Of a DNA stretch of 41,850 nucleotides, positions 30,011-36,895 are shown piece by piece. Under the pieces are notes generated by a model. That model made no database searches. It saw only the letters and a list, made by a program, of their open reading frames with translations, and was not told the origin of the DNA. The stretch is from Candidatus Nomurabacteria bacterium. Lineage in GTDB: Bacteria > Patescibacteriota > Minisyncoccia > Phycocordibacterales > CAIJYI01. The stretch covers positions 1 to 41,850 of the forward strand of contig CALREZ010000005.1 in NCBI GenBank assembly GCA_943356445.1. Reading direction: 5' to 3'. A program made the translations under genes and the position numbers. Every line of letters begins with the position of its first letter. Positions within the stretch are counted from its first letter, which is position 1.

Positions 30011-31941
30011 TGAAGATTGTAAATGTCATACCAATAACGCAAGGCGTTCTCAAGGAAGTTCTTACCTATTACACGTCAAAAGACGCCGAAAAAAATTCTC
30101 TGGTCATGGTGCCTTTGCGAGGCAAATCGGTTCCCGGACTCGTGGTATCGGCAGAGGATGCCAACGAAGCGAAGACGCGGCTCCGAACTTCTCGCTTTAC
30201 CCTCAAACGCGTTGAGAGAGTGGCGGAAAGAAATTTTCTGCTTCCGGAATTCATCAATGCGGCGGAAGAAACGGCAAAGTATTTCGCTTGCACGCCGGGA
30301 GGGATCATCGCCGATCTTGTTCCCTCGCGCATCTTTGAAGAATATCTCAAATTCAAAGGAGCCCTCTCACCCCTACTCTTAAAAGAAAATATCGGGAAGA
30401 CAAAAGTTCCCCAGCCGGAAAATCTCAAGAATGTTGATAAATATGCCGTCCAAGCGAACGACGAAGACCGTTTTTCCGTTTATCGCGGAATTATTCGCGA
30501 GGAATTCGCAAAAAGTTCGTCGGTATTCATCGCTTGTCCGACCACCATCAGCGTTGAAACGGTTTTTCACGAGCTCGGCAGAGGAATAGAACAATATACT
30601 TTTTTCCTTCACGGAAAAATGACGCCGACTGAAATGCTCGCGAAGTGGAAAATAATCCTTGAAACGGCGCACCCGGTACTCATTATCGCGACACCGTCTT
30701 TTTCTTCAATCCCCAGAGCGGACTTCGGCGCTTTTATTATAGAACAGGAAAGCCGCGATGCTTACCACGCCATTTCCCGACCGTTTTTTGATTTCCGATT
30801 TTTTCTGGAACGATATTCCGAAAAAATGAACGCGCGTTTCATCGTAGGCGATTTTTTTCTCCGCGTTGAAACGCTTCGCCAGCATGAGCTTCGCAACTTC
30901 TCCGCCATCATTCCGCTTCGTTTCCGATTGCTTTCAACATTGGAACAATCGGTCATTGACATGAAGAAAGAAAAAGCGGACGGCCCGAAAGAAAACGGCT
31001 TCCGCGTTATCAGCGAAAAACTGGCAAAAGCGATTGATTCAACCCTGTCTTCCGGCGGAAATGTATTTTTATTCGGCGTCCGCAGAGGTCTTGCTCCGAT
31101 TACCGCCTGCCGAGATTGCGGAAACGTCCTCTCTTGCTCCCGATGCAAAATCCCCTATGTGCTTCACCGTGAAGGAAAAAGAAATATCTTTATCTGCCAC
31201 AAATGCGAGGAAAGAAAAAAAACGGAGATTATGTGTCCGATATGCGGAGGGTGGAGACTGCACGCGCTCGGAGGAGGAGTAGAACTTACCGCGGAAGAAG
31301 CGCGCGCGATGTTCCCTCATGCGACCGTATACGAACTTCATTCCGATATCGCCAAAACAGACAAAAAATGCGCGGAGATTGCCAACGCGTTCAACAACTC
31401 CCGCGGTTCCATTCTCGTTGGGACCGAATTTGCTCTTCCTTACGTTGAAAAAGTTTCCCTTTCCGCCGTTATTTCCATAGACACGCTTTTCTCTCTTCCC
31501 GATTTCCGCATACAAGAAAAAATACTCCGCAAACTTATGGAAGCGAAATCAAAAGCGGAAAAAACGTTTATAGTTCAGACGAGATACGCGAATGAAAAGA
31601 TATTCCAATCCATTATACAGGGCAATCTCCTTGAGTTTTACAAAAACGAAATAACGGAAAGGAACCGATTCTTCTATCCTCCTTTTTCCGTTATCATCAA
31701 GATCCGTTTTGAAGGGACGGACGAAGACGTGGCAAATAAGGCCGAAGGTCTTGAAAAAACTTTCTCAAAATACAGCATTAAGATATTTCCCGCTTTCATT
31801 CCAAAGATAAGGGAAAAATATCAAGTCAATGCCATCATAAAAATTCCGGCCGACAAATGGCCCGACGCTGAATTGTTTGAAAAAGTGCTCGCTCTTCCGC
31901 CATGTTTCCGAGTAAAGGTGGATCCGGAAGACCTGCTGTAA
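30010..31941 (+). CDS. PriA-like protein without helicase motifs
   Basis: A 643-aa protein with the layout of primosomal protein N' (PriA), which reloads the replicative helicase at stalled forks. The eight zinc-binding cysteines of the PriA family are present (367, 370, 376, 379, 396, 399, 409, 412), and RNRFFYPPF lies near the C-terminus. The ATPase motifs are not: no GxGKT appears in the region before FIACPTT (about 147-175), EQES (245-248) stands in place of DEEH, and the GSATPS region reads VGDFFLR. The frame is intact, so this is a conserved, probably ATP-independent variant rather than a pseudogene. It overlaps the PEGA gene by one base. Confidence 0.8.
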   Translation: MKIVNVIPITQGVLKEVLTYYTSKDAEKNSLVMVPLRGKSVPGLVVSAEDANEAKTRLRTSRFTLKRVERVAERNFLLPEFINAAEETAKYFACTPGGIIADLVPSRIFEEYLKFKGALSPLLLKENIGKTKVPQPENLKNVDKYAVQANDEDRFSVYRGIIREEFAKSSSVFIACPTTISVETVFHELGRGIEQYTFFLHGKMTPTEMLAKWKIILETAHPVLIIATPSFSSIPRADFGAFIIEQESRDAYHAISRPFFDFRFFLERYSEKMNARFIVGDFFLRVETLRQHELRNFSAIIPLRFRLLSTLEQSVIDMKKEKADGPKENGFRVISEKLAKAIDSTLSSGGNVFLFGVRRGLAPITACRDCGNVLSCSRCKIPYVLHREGKRNIFICHKCEERKKTEIMCPICGGWRLHALGGGVELTAEEARAMFPHATVYELHSDIAKTDKKCAEIANAFNNSRGSILVGTEFALPYVEKVSLSAVISIDTLFSLPDFRIQEKILRKLMEAKSKAEKTFIVQTRYANEKIFQSIIQGNLLEFYKNEITERNRFFYPPFSVIIKIRFEGTDEDVANKAEGLEKTFSKYSIKIFPAFIPKIREKYQVNAIIKIPADKWPDAELFEKVLALPPCFRVKVDPEDLL

Positions 31942-31955
31942 GCAACAAGAAAAAA

Positions 31956-32009
31956 GGAAAAAGCAAAAAAGGAGGCCGCGCGACAGCAATTCCGTTTTTG
32001 CTTTTTCCG
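31956..32009. repeat. Inverted repeat upstream of def
   Basis: GGAAAAAGCAAAAA near 31956 is the complement of TTTTTGCTTTTTCC ending near 32009, with about 27 nt between. It may terminate the upstream operon and overlaps a possible -35 box (TTGCTT at 31998-32003) for def. Confidence 0.5.
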
Positions 32010-32035
32010 GTTATTTGTTGTACTCTTGGTATATT

Positions 32036-32569
32036 ATGACAGACATCGTACAAAAAGACGATCCGGTGCTTCGCAAAAAAACAAAGGAAGTGCCTGTCAA
32101 AGAAATAACATCGCCGAAGATTAAAAAGGTCGTTGACGATATGAAAAAGGCTCTCGCCTCGCAAGACGACGGGGTGGCTATTGCCGCACCGCAAATAGCG
32201 GTTCCTTTGAGCATTTTTGTCGTGTCAGGAAAAGCGTTTTTGTATGAAAATACAAAAGAAGGAGAGGAAATGCAGCAAAAAACCATACCTCCCGATATGG
32301 TCTTCATAAATCCGGAAATCATAAAGATATCCAAAAAGAGAGTGGTCGTCCCGGAAGGATGTCTTTCCGTTCGGTGGCTCTACGGAAAAACCGTCCGCGC
32401 GGAAAAAGTAAAAGTGCGCGCCTATAATGAAGACGGAAAACTTTTTGAATACGGAGGAAGCGGGCTCGTGGCGCAGATATTCCAGCACGAAACCGATCAC
32501 CTGAAAGGAATTCTCTTCATAGATCACGCAACCGATATCCAAGATATGCCCCCGGAAGAACAGCATTAA
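32036..32569 (+). CDS. def: Peptide deformylase
   Basis: This 177-aa metalloenzyme removes the formyl group from nascent proteins. All three family motifs are present in order: GVAIAAPQI (motif 1, GxGxAAxQ), EGCLSV (motif 2, with the metal-binding Cys) and QHETDHLKG (motif 3, HExDH, with two His ligands and the catalytic Glu). The length is normal. The start MTDIVQKDDPVLR matches the family N-terminus. TTGCTT and TACTCT (32021-32026) 17 nt apart would start the transcript very near the ATG. A strong terminator follows. Confidence 0.96.
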   Translation: MTDIVQKDDPVLRKKTKEVPVKEITSPKIKKVVDDMKKALASQDDGVAIAAPQIAVPLSIFVVSGKAFLYENTKEGEEMQQKTIPPDMVFINPEIIKISKKRVVVPEGCLSVRWLYGKTVRAEKVKVRAYNEDGKLFEYGGSGLVAQIFQHETDHLKGILFIDHATDIQDMPPEEQH

Positions 32570-32570
32570 A

Positions 32571-32606
32571 AAAACAACGCCCCGAAATAAATCGGGGCGT
32601 TTTTTG
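32571..32606. terminator. Bidirectional terminator after def
   Basis: AACGCCCCGA and TCGGGGCGTT around AATAAA, with T6 on the plus strand and A runs on the other side serving the minus-strand gene. Confidence 0.9.
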
Positions 32607-32607
32607 C

Positions 32608-33021
32608 TTAATAGCGAAGCACTTCGCGAGAGTACTGGAGCAGGCTCTTTTTGTCGGGAGCTTTGTACAATACGGCGTGGGTATAATTTCTGTTTTTCAA
32701 AAGATAAAATGTTTCCCCCGCGACTCTTTCCAGGGCTTCTTTCATCGTTTCGTTCTTCACTTCAAACGAAAAGATATTTGAAAGCGAAGAACTTTTGAGC
32801 TCATTCAGTTCGCCCAGATACTCGCCGTTTTGTCCCAGCAGCCACACGACCTCCATATGAAGGTAACAATCCGTTCGTTTCAAGAAGAAACTGTAATCCG
32901 GATCTCCTACGGTTTGAAGCTCTTCCAGCATTTCTCTTCTCAGGTGCTGCGCGAGCCACGGGTGTTCGGCGAAGGCGGCTTCTATCTCCTTTTGTCTGTT
33001 TTCTTGTTTACAATGAGACAT
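32608..33021 (-). CDS. Hypothetical 137-aa protein
   Basis: A soluble protein of 137 aa with mixed helix and strand. A basic, Gln-rich start precedes a helical AFAEHPWLAQHLRREMLEEL segment; the rest carries several aromatic residues and no recognised motif. It ends at the shared terminator. It lies 11 nt downstream of the TonB-like gene on the same strand, so the two are probably co-transcribed. Function unknown. Confidence 0.62.
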   Translation of the reverse strand: MSHCKQENRQKEIEAAFAEHPWLAQHLRREMLEELQTVGDPDYSFFLKRTDCYLHMEVVWLLGQNGEYLGELNELKSSSLSNIFSFEVKNETMKEALERVAGETFYLLKNRNYTHAVLYKAPDKKSLLQYSREVLRY

Positions 33022-33032
33022 AGTTTATCCTC

Positions 33033-33731
33033 TCAGTCGGTAATAAAATGAAATGGTACGGTAATTTTTATGATTTCTTGCGGAAGTTCTCTCGGGAACG
33101 GATGGAAAGGAGCGGCATCGTCTATGACTTGAGTCGCAGCATTTTTAAGATTCAGAGAAACGGAAGAATCCGCGTATCGCGCGATGACTTCGCCGTTTCT
33201 TCCAATGACGATATGCATGGAGACCTCGCCGTTCTCATCCGCTTTGTTGTTTGAGTTTCCGATCATCATCAGTTTTTCACGACAATCGTCAACGTACCGA
33301 CGATAAGCCGATGCCGAAAGAACTTCGGATTTTGAAAAAGCATTATCCTCGTGATTGTCAAAAGCGATGTTCTCGGCAACATATTGCATGTCTTTTTTCA
33401 AACTTTCGCCATCCAAATGAGAAACGGTTTTTTCCGGAACGAACGATACGGAAGAAACAAAAATTGACCCGTGTTTCTTTTCTTTCGCATTTTTTACGAG
33501 AGAAGGTTCGGATGAACTCTTTCTTGCCATTCCCGTTATTTCTTTCCCTTGGGTTTTCGGGATTTCAATAAGCGTCGCCTGCATGACAGAAACTTCTTTT
33601 TTCAAATAAGCTCCGTGAGACACGGGAAAAATGAATAATCCGGCAAGAAGAAACGAGTGGAGAAAAAACGACAAAACAAAACAGAGATACCATTGCCTTG
33701 CCGTTCTTGTTGTTTTTTTCAAAAAACTCAT
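33033..33731 (-). CDS. TonB-like membrane-anchored protein
   Basis: A 232-aa protein with a basic cytoplasmic start, one membrane helix (about residues 14-36), a long polar linker and a C-terminal domain ending GRNGEVIARYADSS ... FHPFPRELPQEIIKITVPFHF. This end matches the TonB C-terminal consensus (PFPxxP..L....I.V.F.F). In outer-membrane bacteria TonB transduces energy to receptors; CPR cells have no proven outer membrane, so a role in spanning the envelope or wall is more likely here. The start at 33731 is the ATG nearest the helix. Its linker lacks the usual Pro-rich repeats. Confidence 0.78.
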   Translation of the reverse strand: MSFLKKTTRTARQWYLCFVLSFFLHSFLLAGLFIFPVSHGAYLKKEVSVMQATLIEIPKTQGKEITGMARKSSSEPSLVKNAKEKKHGSIFVSSVSFVPEKTVSHLDGESLKKDMQYVAENIAFDNHEDNAFSKSEVLSASAYRRYVDDCREKLMMIGNSNNKADENGEVSMHIVIGRNGEVIARYADSSVSLNLKNAATQVIDDAAPFHPFPRELPQEIIKITVPFHFITD

Positions 33732-33844
33732 AACGGCGCCTCTTTTTCGCGTTAAAAATTCAAAGTATTCTGAAATAGAGAATATCACAACTATTATCGT
33801 TTGTCAAAATGTTGTTTCTCTGCAAACAAGGTAAAATAAAACAT

Positions 33845-34372
33845 ATGAGAAAACGTCTGTTACCCCTCTGTTTTTTGTTCGGAATTTTATACGGAGCTTT
33901 TTTTTATGAAAAGACTGTTCCCTTTCCTTCACAGGGCGAAACAGAACAAAAAATCCAACGTGGAAACGTTGTTCGCGTAGTTGACGGCGATACTCTTGTC
34001 GTTCGCATAGACGGTGATGAAGAAAAAATTCGCCTCATCGGTCTGGATACGACGGAAGTGGTTGATCCGAGAAAAACCGTGGAGTGTTTCGGAAAGGAAG
34101 CGTCCGATGAAGCAAAAAGAATCCTCACCGGAAAATCCGTTCGCATAGAAACCGATCCGTCTCAAGGTCTCTACGACAAATACGGAAGAATGCTTGCCTA
34201 CGTTTTTCTTTCCGACGGAACGAATTTCAACCGGCGCATGATAGAAAATGGGTACGGATATGAATACACCTATCGCCTGCCGTACAAATATCAAAAAGAA
34301 TTCAAACAAGCCGAAAAATACGCGAGAGAAAACAAAAAAGGATTGTGGGCGGACGGAGTTTGCGAAAATTAA
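33845..34372 (+). CDS. Secreted or membrane-anchored thermonuclease-family protein
   Basis: A 175-aa protein with an N-terminal hydrophobic segment (residues 2-20), then a staphylococcal-nuclease fold. VVDGDTLVV, IRLIGLDTTEV and YGRMLAYVFL are the active-site strands, with the catalytic Arg, the Asp/Thr calcium ligands, the Glu base and the second Arg all visible. Such enzymes cut DNA and RNA outside the membrane, suiting nucleotide scavenging. TAAAAT (33832-33837) lies 7 nt before the ATG, suggesting a leaderless mRNA. It is divergent from the TonB-like gene. Confidence 0.92.
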   Translation: MRKRLLPLCFLFGILYGAFFYEKTVPFPSQGETEQKIQRGNVVRVVDGDTLVVRIDGDEEKIRLIGLDTTEVVDPRKTVECFGKEASDEAKRILTGKSVRIETDPSQGLYDKYGRMLAYVFLSDGTNFNRRMIENGYGYEYTYRLPYKYQKEFKQAEKYARENKKGLWADGVCEN

Positions 34373-34398
34373 AAAAGCCGACGATAAACGCCGGCTTT
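34373..34398. terminator. Weak bidirectional terminator
   Basis: AAAGCCG and CGGCTTT form a 7-bp stem with a short T run, between the thermonuclease gene and the minus-strand gene ending at 34413. Confidence 0.5.
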
Positions 34399-34412
34399 AA
34401 AATTATCTCGAT

Positions 34413-34703
34413 CTATTCGCACAAATCATCAAAAGAGGCGTAGAGAGAAACGATTTCCTTATCAATTCTTTCTTTTTCCTTTTCTTTTTGTTTAATAAGG
34501 AAAAGAATGACGGTCTTTTTTTCTTCCTCTGTCATTTCAGTATAAATTTTTTCATAAAGAGAAGTCATTGCTTCTATAAACGGTTCCAGCTGACTCTCTG
34601 CTATTTTCTGAGCACTCACTATTGCTCGGCAAGGTTTGGTTGTCCACTGATTATGAATCTGTGCAATGGTTATTCTCCAATTTCGTTCTAATTCTGTACC
34701 CAT
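34413..34703 (-). CDS. Hypothetical coiled-coil protein
   Basis: A 96-aa protein, mostly helical and rich in Glu and Lys, with the segment TEEEKKTVILFLIKQKEKEKERIDKEI as a likely coiled coil. No signal peptide, membrane segment or family signature. It lies downstream of the zinc-ribbon gene on the same strand but is separated from it by a terminator. Confidence 0.55.
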   Translation of the reverse strand: MGTELERNWRITIAQIHNQWTTKPCRAIVSAQKIAESQLEPFIEAMTSLYEKIYTEMTEEEKKTVILFLIKQKEKEKERIDKEIVSLYASFDDLCE

Positions 34704-34765
34704 TTTTCAATCCTCAATAAGAAGAACTTTCCTGAATCAATGTACCACAAATTTATTTTTTCAGC

Positions 34766-34799
34766 AAAAAACAACCGGCCTTTCGGTCGGTTGTTTTTT
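34766..34799. terminator. Terminator after the tandem zinc-ribbon gene
   Basis: AACAACCGGCC and GGTCGGTTGTT around TTTC form the stem, flanked by A6 and T6, so it works on either strand and ends the minus-strand zinc-ribbon gene. Confidence 0.85.
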
Positions 34800-34808
34800 A
34801 ATCGGAAT

Positions 34809-35156
34809 TTACATTCCTCTTTTTTGTCTGTGGCAATCGCGGCAAAGCAATTGTCCGAGACGGCTCTGATCGGGTTCAAAAGGAAGTTCATTGATTGAAT
34901 TTCCACAGCCTGAACATGACCAGTTTCCTTGGTGCATGACGCGAGGGCCTCTGTCTCCGCCCCTGCTGTCACGGCCTCCGCGGTTATCTCTGTCTCCGCG
35001 CTTTTGCTTGTGGCAATCGCGGCAGAGCAGCTGTCCCAATCGGTCTTGATCCGGCTGGAACGGGAGTTCGGTAATGGATGCTCCGCAACCGGAACAATTC
35101 CAATTACCTTGGTACATCTGACGGGTAAATCCCCTGTCGTTGTTATCGTACGCCAT
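34809..35156 (-). CDS. Tandem CxxC-x20-CxxC zinc-ribbon protein
   Basis: A 115-aa protein made of two near-identical copies of about 45 residues, each CSGCG, then 20 residues with FxPDQ..LGQLL, then CRDC. They are joined by a Gly/Arg/Asp-rich linker (DRDNRGGRDSRGGDRG). Each copy should bind one zinc. The pattern resembles the CxxC-x17-CxxC zinc-ribbon family common in CPR genomes, with a spacing of 20 rather than 17. The RGG-like linker suggests RNA or DNA binding. A short leaderless frame lies 10 nt upstream on the same transcript. Confidence 0.82.
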   Translation of the reverse strand: MAYDNNDRGFTRQMYQGNWNCSGCGASITELPFQPDQDRLGQLLCRDCHKQKRGDRDNRGGRDSRGGDRGPRVMHQGNWSCSGCGNSINELPFEPDQSRLGQLLCRDCHRQKRGM

Positions 35157-35166
35157 TTGAAATGTT

Positions 35167-35259
35167 TTATTTAATTCTCGACCTTATCGTGTAGGACAAG
35201 ATGGCTTCTTCACGAGCGCAACGCTGGATGAAATCTACCTTCTTTATCGCCAAAAACAC
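35167..35259 (-). CDS. Possible 30-aa leader peptide upstream of the zinc-ribbon gene
   Basis: A GTG at 35259 begins a 30-residue frame ending in TAA, 10 nt before the zinc-ribbon ATG. The -10 box TATAAT (35269-35274) lies 9 nt before this GTG, the spacing seen at other leaderless genes here. The product is basic with one Cys. It could be a regulatory leader or a chance frame. Confidence 0.4.
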   Translation of the reverse strand: MFLAIKKVDFIQRCAREEAILSYTIRSRIK

Positions 35260-35268
35260 TATGGGACT

Positions 35269-35298
35269 ATTATAGTCAAAAGGCATAGGTAAAGTCAA
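35269..35298 (-). promoter_or_regulatory. Promoter of the zinc-ribbon transcript
   Basis: On the minus strand TTGACT (35293-35298) and TATAAT (35269-35274) are 18 nt apart, giving a start near 35262 and about 106 nt before the zinc-ribbon ATG. Confidence 0.65.
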
Positions 35299-35365
35299 AC
35301 CGTAAAATTCTGCGCTATTTACTTTACGTATTGTAAAGATTACTATTCTATATGTCAAACAAAAA

Positions 35366-35437
35366 CCCTCCATCGTTCAATGGATAGGACATAAGTTTCC
35401 GGAACTTAAAATGTAGGTTCGATTCCTACTGGGGGGA
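35366..35437 (+). tRNA. tRNA-Arg (anticodon CCG)
   Basis: A full cloverleaf can be drawn by eye. The acceptor arm CCCTCCA pairs with TGGGGGG (one wobble); the D-arm is GTTC with GGAC; the anticodon stem TAAGT/ACTTA encloses TTCCGGA, whose CCG reads the Arg codon CGG; the T-stem GTAGG/CCTAC encloses TTCGATT. The discriminator is A, followed by CTA, so the CCA end is not encoded and must be added by the CCA-adding enzyme. Length 72 nt. A likely -10 box is in the AT-rich sequence just upstream. Confidence 0.93.
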
Positions 35438-35506
35438 CTAAAGCGAAGAAAAAAGTTGAAAGAAAAAAGCAAAAAGAGAACACATAACAAATTCAAACCA
35501 CAAAAG

Positions 35507-35669
35507 CCCCCCAAGCGAGTGAGATGCTCCTCACTCGCGGGTAGGAATTACCCCTCCGGAGTATAAACTACGCCCGATTGAGATATTTTATGATCCGCCG
35601 GCTGGCGGAGAAATAAAATATCCAATTGGTGTACTGCGCCTGTAAGGCGAGATATCCTACTGGGGGACT
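35507..35669 (+). ncRNA. Structured non-coding element after tRNA-Arg
   Basis: Most of the 294-nt gap to the next gene folds strongly. Elements in order: CCCCCCA (35507-35513), able to pair with TGGGGG (35661-35666); a 9-bp hairpin GCGAGTGAG/CTCACTCGC (35515-35538); GGGTA/TACCC (35539-35553); a compound stem in which CCGATTG, GATATTTTAT and TCCGCC pair with GGCGGA, ATAAAATATC and CAATTGG (35574-35629); and CGCC/GGCG (35637-35649). GTAGGA can alternatively pair with TCCTAC to close the whole unit. The 3' end repeats the 3' end of the tRNA. No frame is convincing. The flanks to 35731 are purine-rich and featureless. Confidence 0.5.
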
Positions 35670-35731
35670 GGGGAAAAGAAAAATGAAAAGAGCAAAAAGA
35701 AAAAAATAAATAAATTACCATTTTTAATTTT

Positions 35732-36748
35732 ATGGCATTTGAATCACTCCATACTCACACCACCCTTTCCGACGGGAAGCTTTCACATAAAGAGATGTTT
35801 GAACTTGCGGAATCGCTCGGTATTTCCGTTATTGCTTTTACCGATCATGATGCGGTTTTAAACGACGAAGCGCTTGCTTATCTGGAAAGCGTCCGTTCTT
35901 CGGAGATGAAATGGGCCTCGGGCATTGAAATAAGTTCAGCTCCTCCGAAAGAAATTGAAGGACTGGGAAAAGGCGGGCTCCACGTTATCGGACTTTTTGT
36001 TGATCCGAAAAACCAAGCATTAAAAGAGCATTGTCAAAAAGCGCAAGCCGCGCGAATAGAACGCATGCAAAAAATCGTTTCCAATCTTCAATCTCTCGGA
36101 TTTATCATTTCCGAAGAAGATTGTCTGAAAGCATCGGGAGGAGAAACGGTCGGGCGTCCTCACATTGTTGAAGCCGTCAATTCGCATCCGGAAAATGAAA
36201 ATACCGTCAGAGAACTCGTCGCAAAAATGGAGAAAGATTCTCTTACCGACGAAACAATAAAAGCCAAATACGAGGCGATGATGAATGGCGGTTCTCACCA
36301 AATTCCCTATTCTCTTTTTCTTTCGCAAGACGCCTATCTTCCCACCTATGTTGACGTTTCCTATGCGCCCGACTTGGACGAAACCGTCACACTTATCAGA
36401 AATGCCGGAGGAATCGCTATGATTGCCCACTACTTTACCGTCAAGAAAAAAATGCCTTTCTCTTTTATAGAGAAACTCCTCGCAGAAAAAAGAATAGACG
36501 GAATGGAAACCATATATGGACTATGGCATGTCGGAAAAAATGACGAACAAGAATTGGAAACGGAAAAAATGGAGATACGAAACCTCCTGAAAAAATATAT
36601 GGCCTTGGAATCCGGCGGTCCCGATGCTCATAATGAAGAAGATATGCGCCGATACGCCGAGGAACCGGATTTTGCAACGCCTTCCATCGGAATGACTGAA
36701 AAAATTCTCTTCTCGGGAAAAGCAGATAAAAAGCAATCGACTCTTTAG
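35732..36748 (+). CDS. PHP-domain phosphoesterase
   Basis: A 338-aa protein of the polymerase-and-histidinol-phosphatase fold. HTHTTLSDG at residues 5-13 and FTDHDAV supply the first metal ligands, IAHYF (with AMIAH) and GGPDAHNEED near the C-terminus supply the others. Related stand-alone enzymes (RNase AM/YciV, TrpH-like) are 5'-3' nucleases or nucleotide phosphatases; the exact substrate here is not shown. No polymerase domain is attached. The start is the only ATG near the fold. A hairpin with T6 follows the stop. Confidence 0.85.
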   Translation: MAFESLHTHTTLSDGKLSHKEMFELAESLGISVIAFTDHDAVLNDEALAYLESVRSSEMKWASGIEISSAPPKEIEGLGKGGLHVIGLFVDPKNQALKEHCQKAQAARIERMQKIVSNLQSLGFIISEEDCLKASGGETVGRPHIVEAVNSHPENENTVRELVAKMEKDSLTDETIKAKYEAMMNGGSHQIPYSLFLSQDAYLPTYVDVSYAPDLDETVTLIRNAGGIAMIAHYFTVKKKMPFSFIEKLLAEKRIDGMETIYGLWHVGKNDEQELETEKMEIRNLLKKYMALESGGPDAHNEEDMRRYAEEPDFATPSIGMTEKILFSGKADKKQSTL

Positions 36749-36750
36749 TT

Positions 36751-36787
36751 TTAAAAACCAACGCAATAAAAAGCGTCGGTTTTTTGA
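36751..36787 (+). terminator. Terminator after the PHP gene
   Basis: AAACC.ACGC and GCGT.GGTTT pair around AATAAAAA with one mismatch, followed by T6. Confidence 0.65.
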
Positions 36788-36807
36788 CATATGGCGCTTT
36801 CTCCAAA

Positions 36808-36818
36808 CATGATATAAT
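36808..36818 (+). promoter_or_regulatory. Extended -10 promoter of the S41 protease gene
   Basis: TGATATAAT gives a perfect TATAAT (36813-36818) preceded by TG, an extended -10. TTGACA at 36784-36789 is 23 nt away, too far to act as a normal -35. The leader of about 70 nt carries AAAGGAGGG just before the ATG at 36896; this ribosome site could pair weakly with the TCCTC beside the start. Confidence 0.6.
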
Positions 36819-36895
36819 TCTTCCAGAAGCGGATCAAAGAGGGTTTCTTCTTTTTTTCTATCACATATACGGCATGACAAAGGAGGGATTTCCTC

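Noticed and set aside
35167-35373. Longer minus-strand frame of 68 codons running into tRNA-Arg
   Set aside because: Its 5' part overlaps the tRNA and lies upstream of the only good promoter. Only the last 30 codons could be translated, and these are listed as a possible leader.
35366-35670. A single tRNA gene interrupted by an intron
   Set aside because: tRNA-Arg(CCG) is already complete and uninterrupted. The downstream element has no D-arm or anticodon loop, so a split or intron-bearing second tRNA does not fit.
36784-36818. Classical -35/-10 promoter TTGACA/TATAAT for the S41 gene
   Set aside because: The spacing is 23 nt, well outside the 16-18 nt range; the TG-extended -10 explains the site better.
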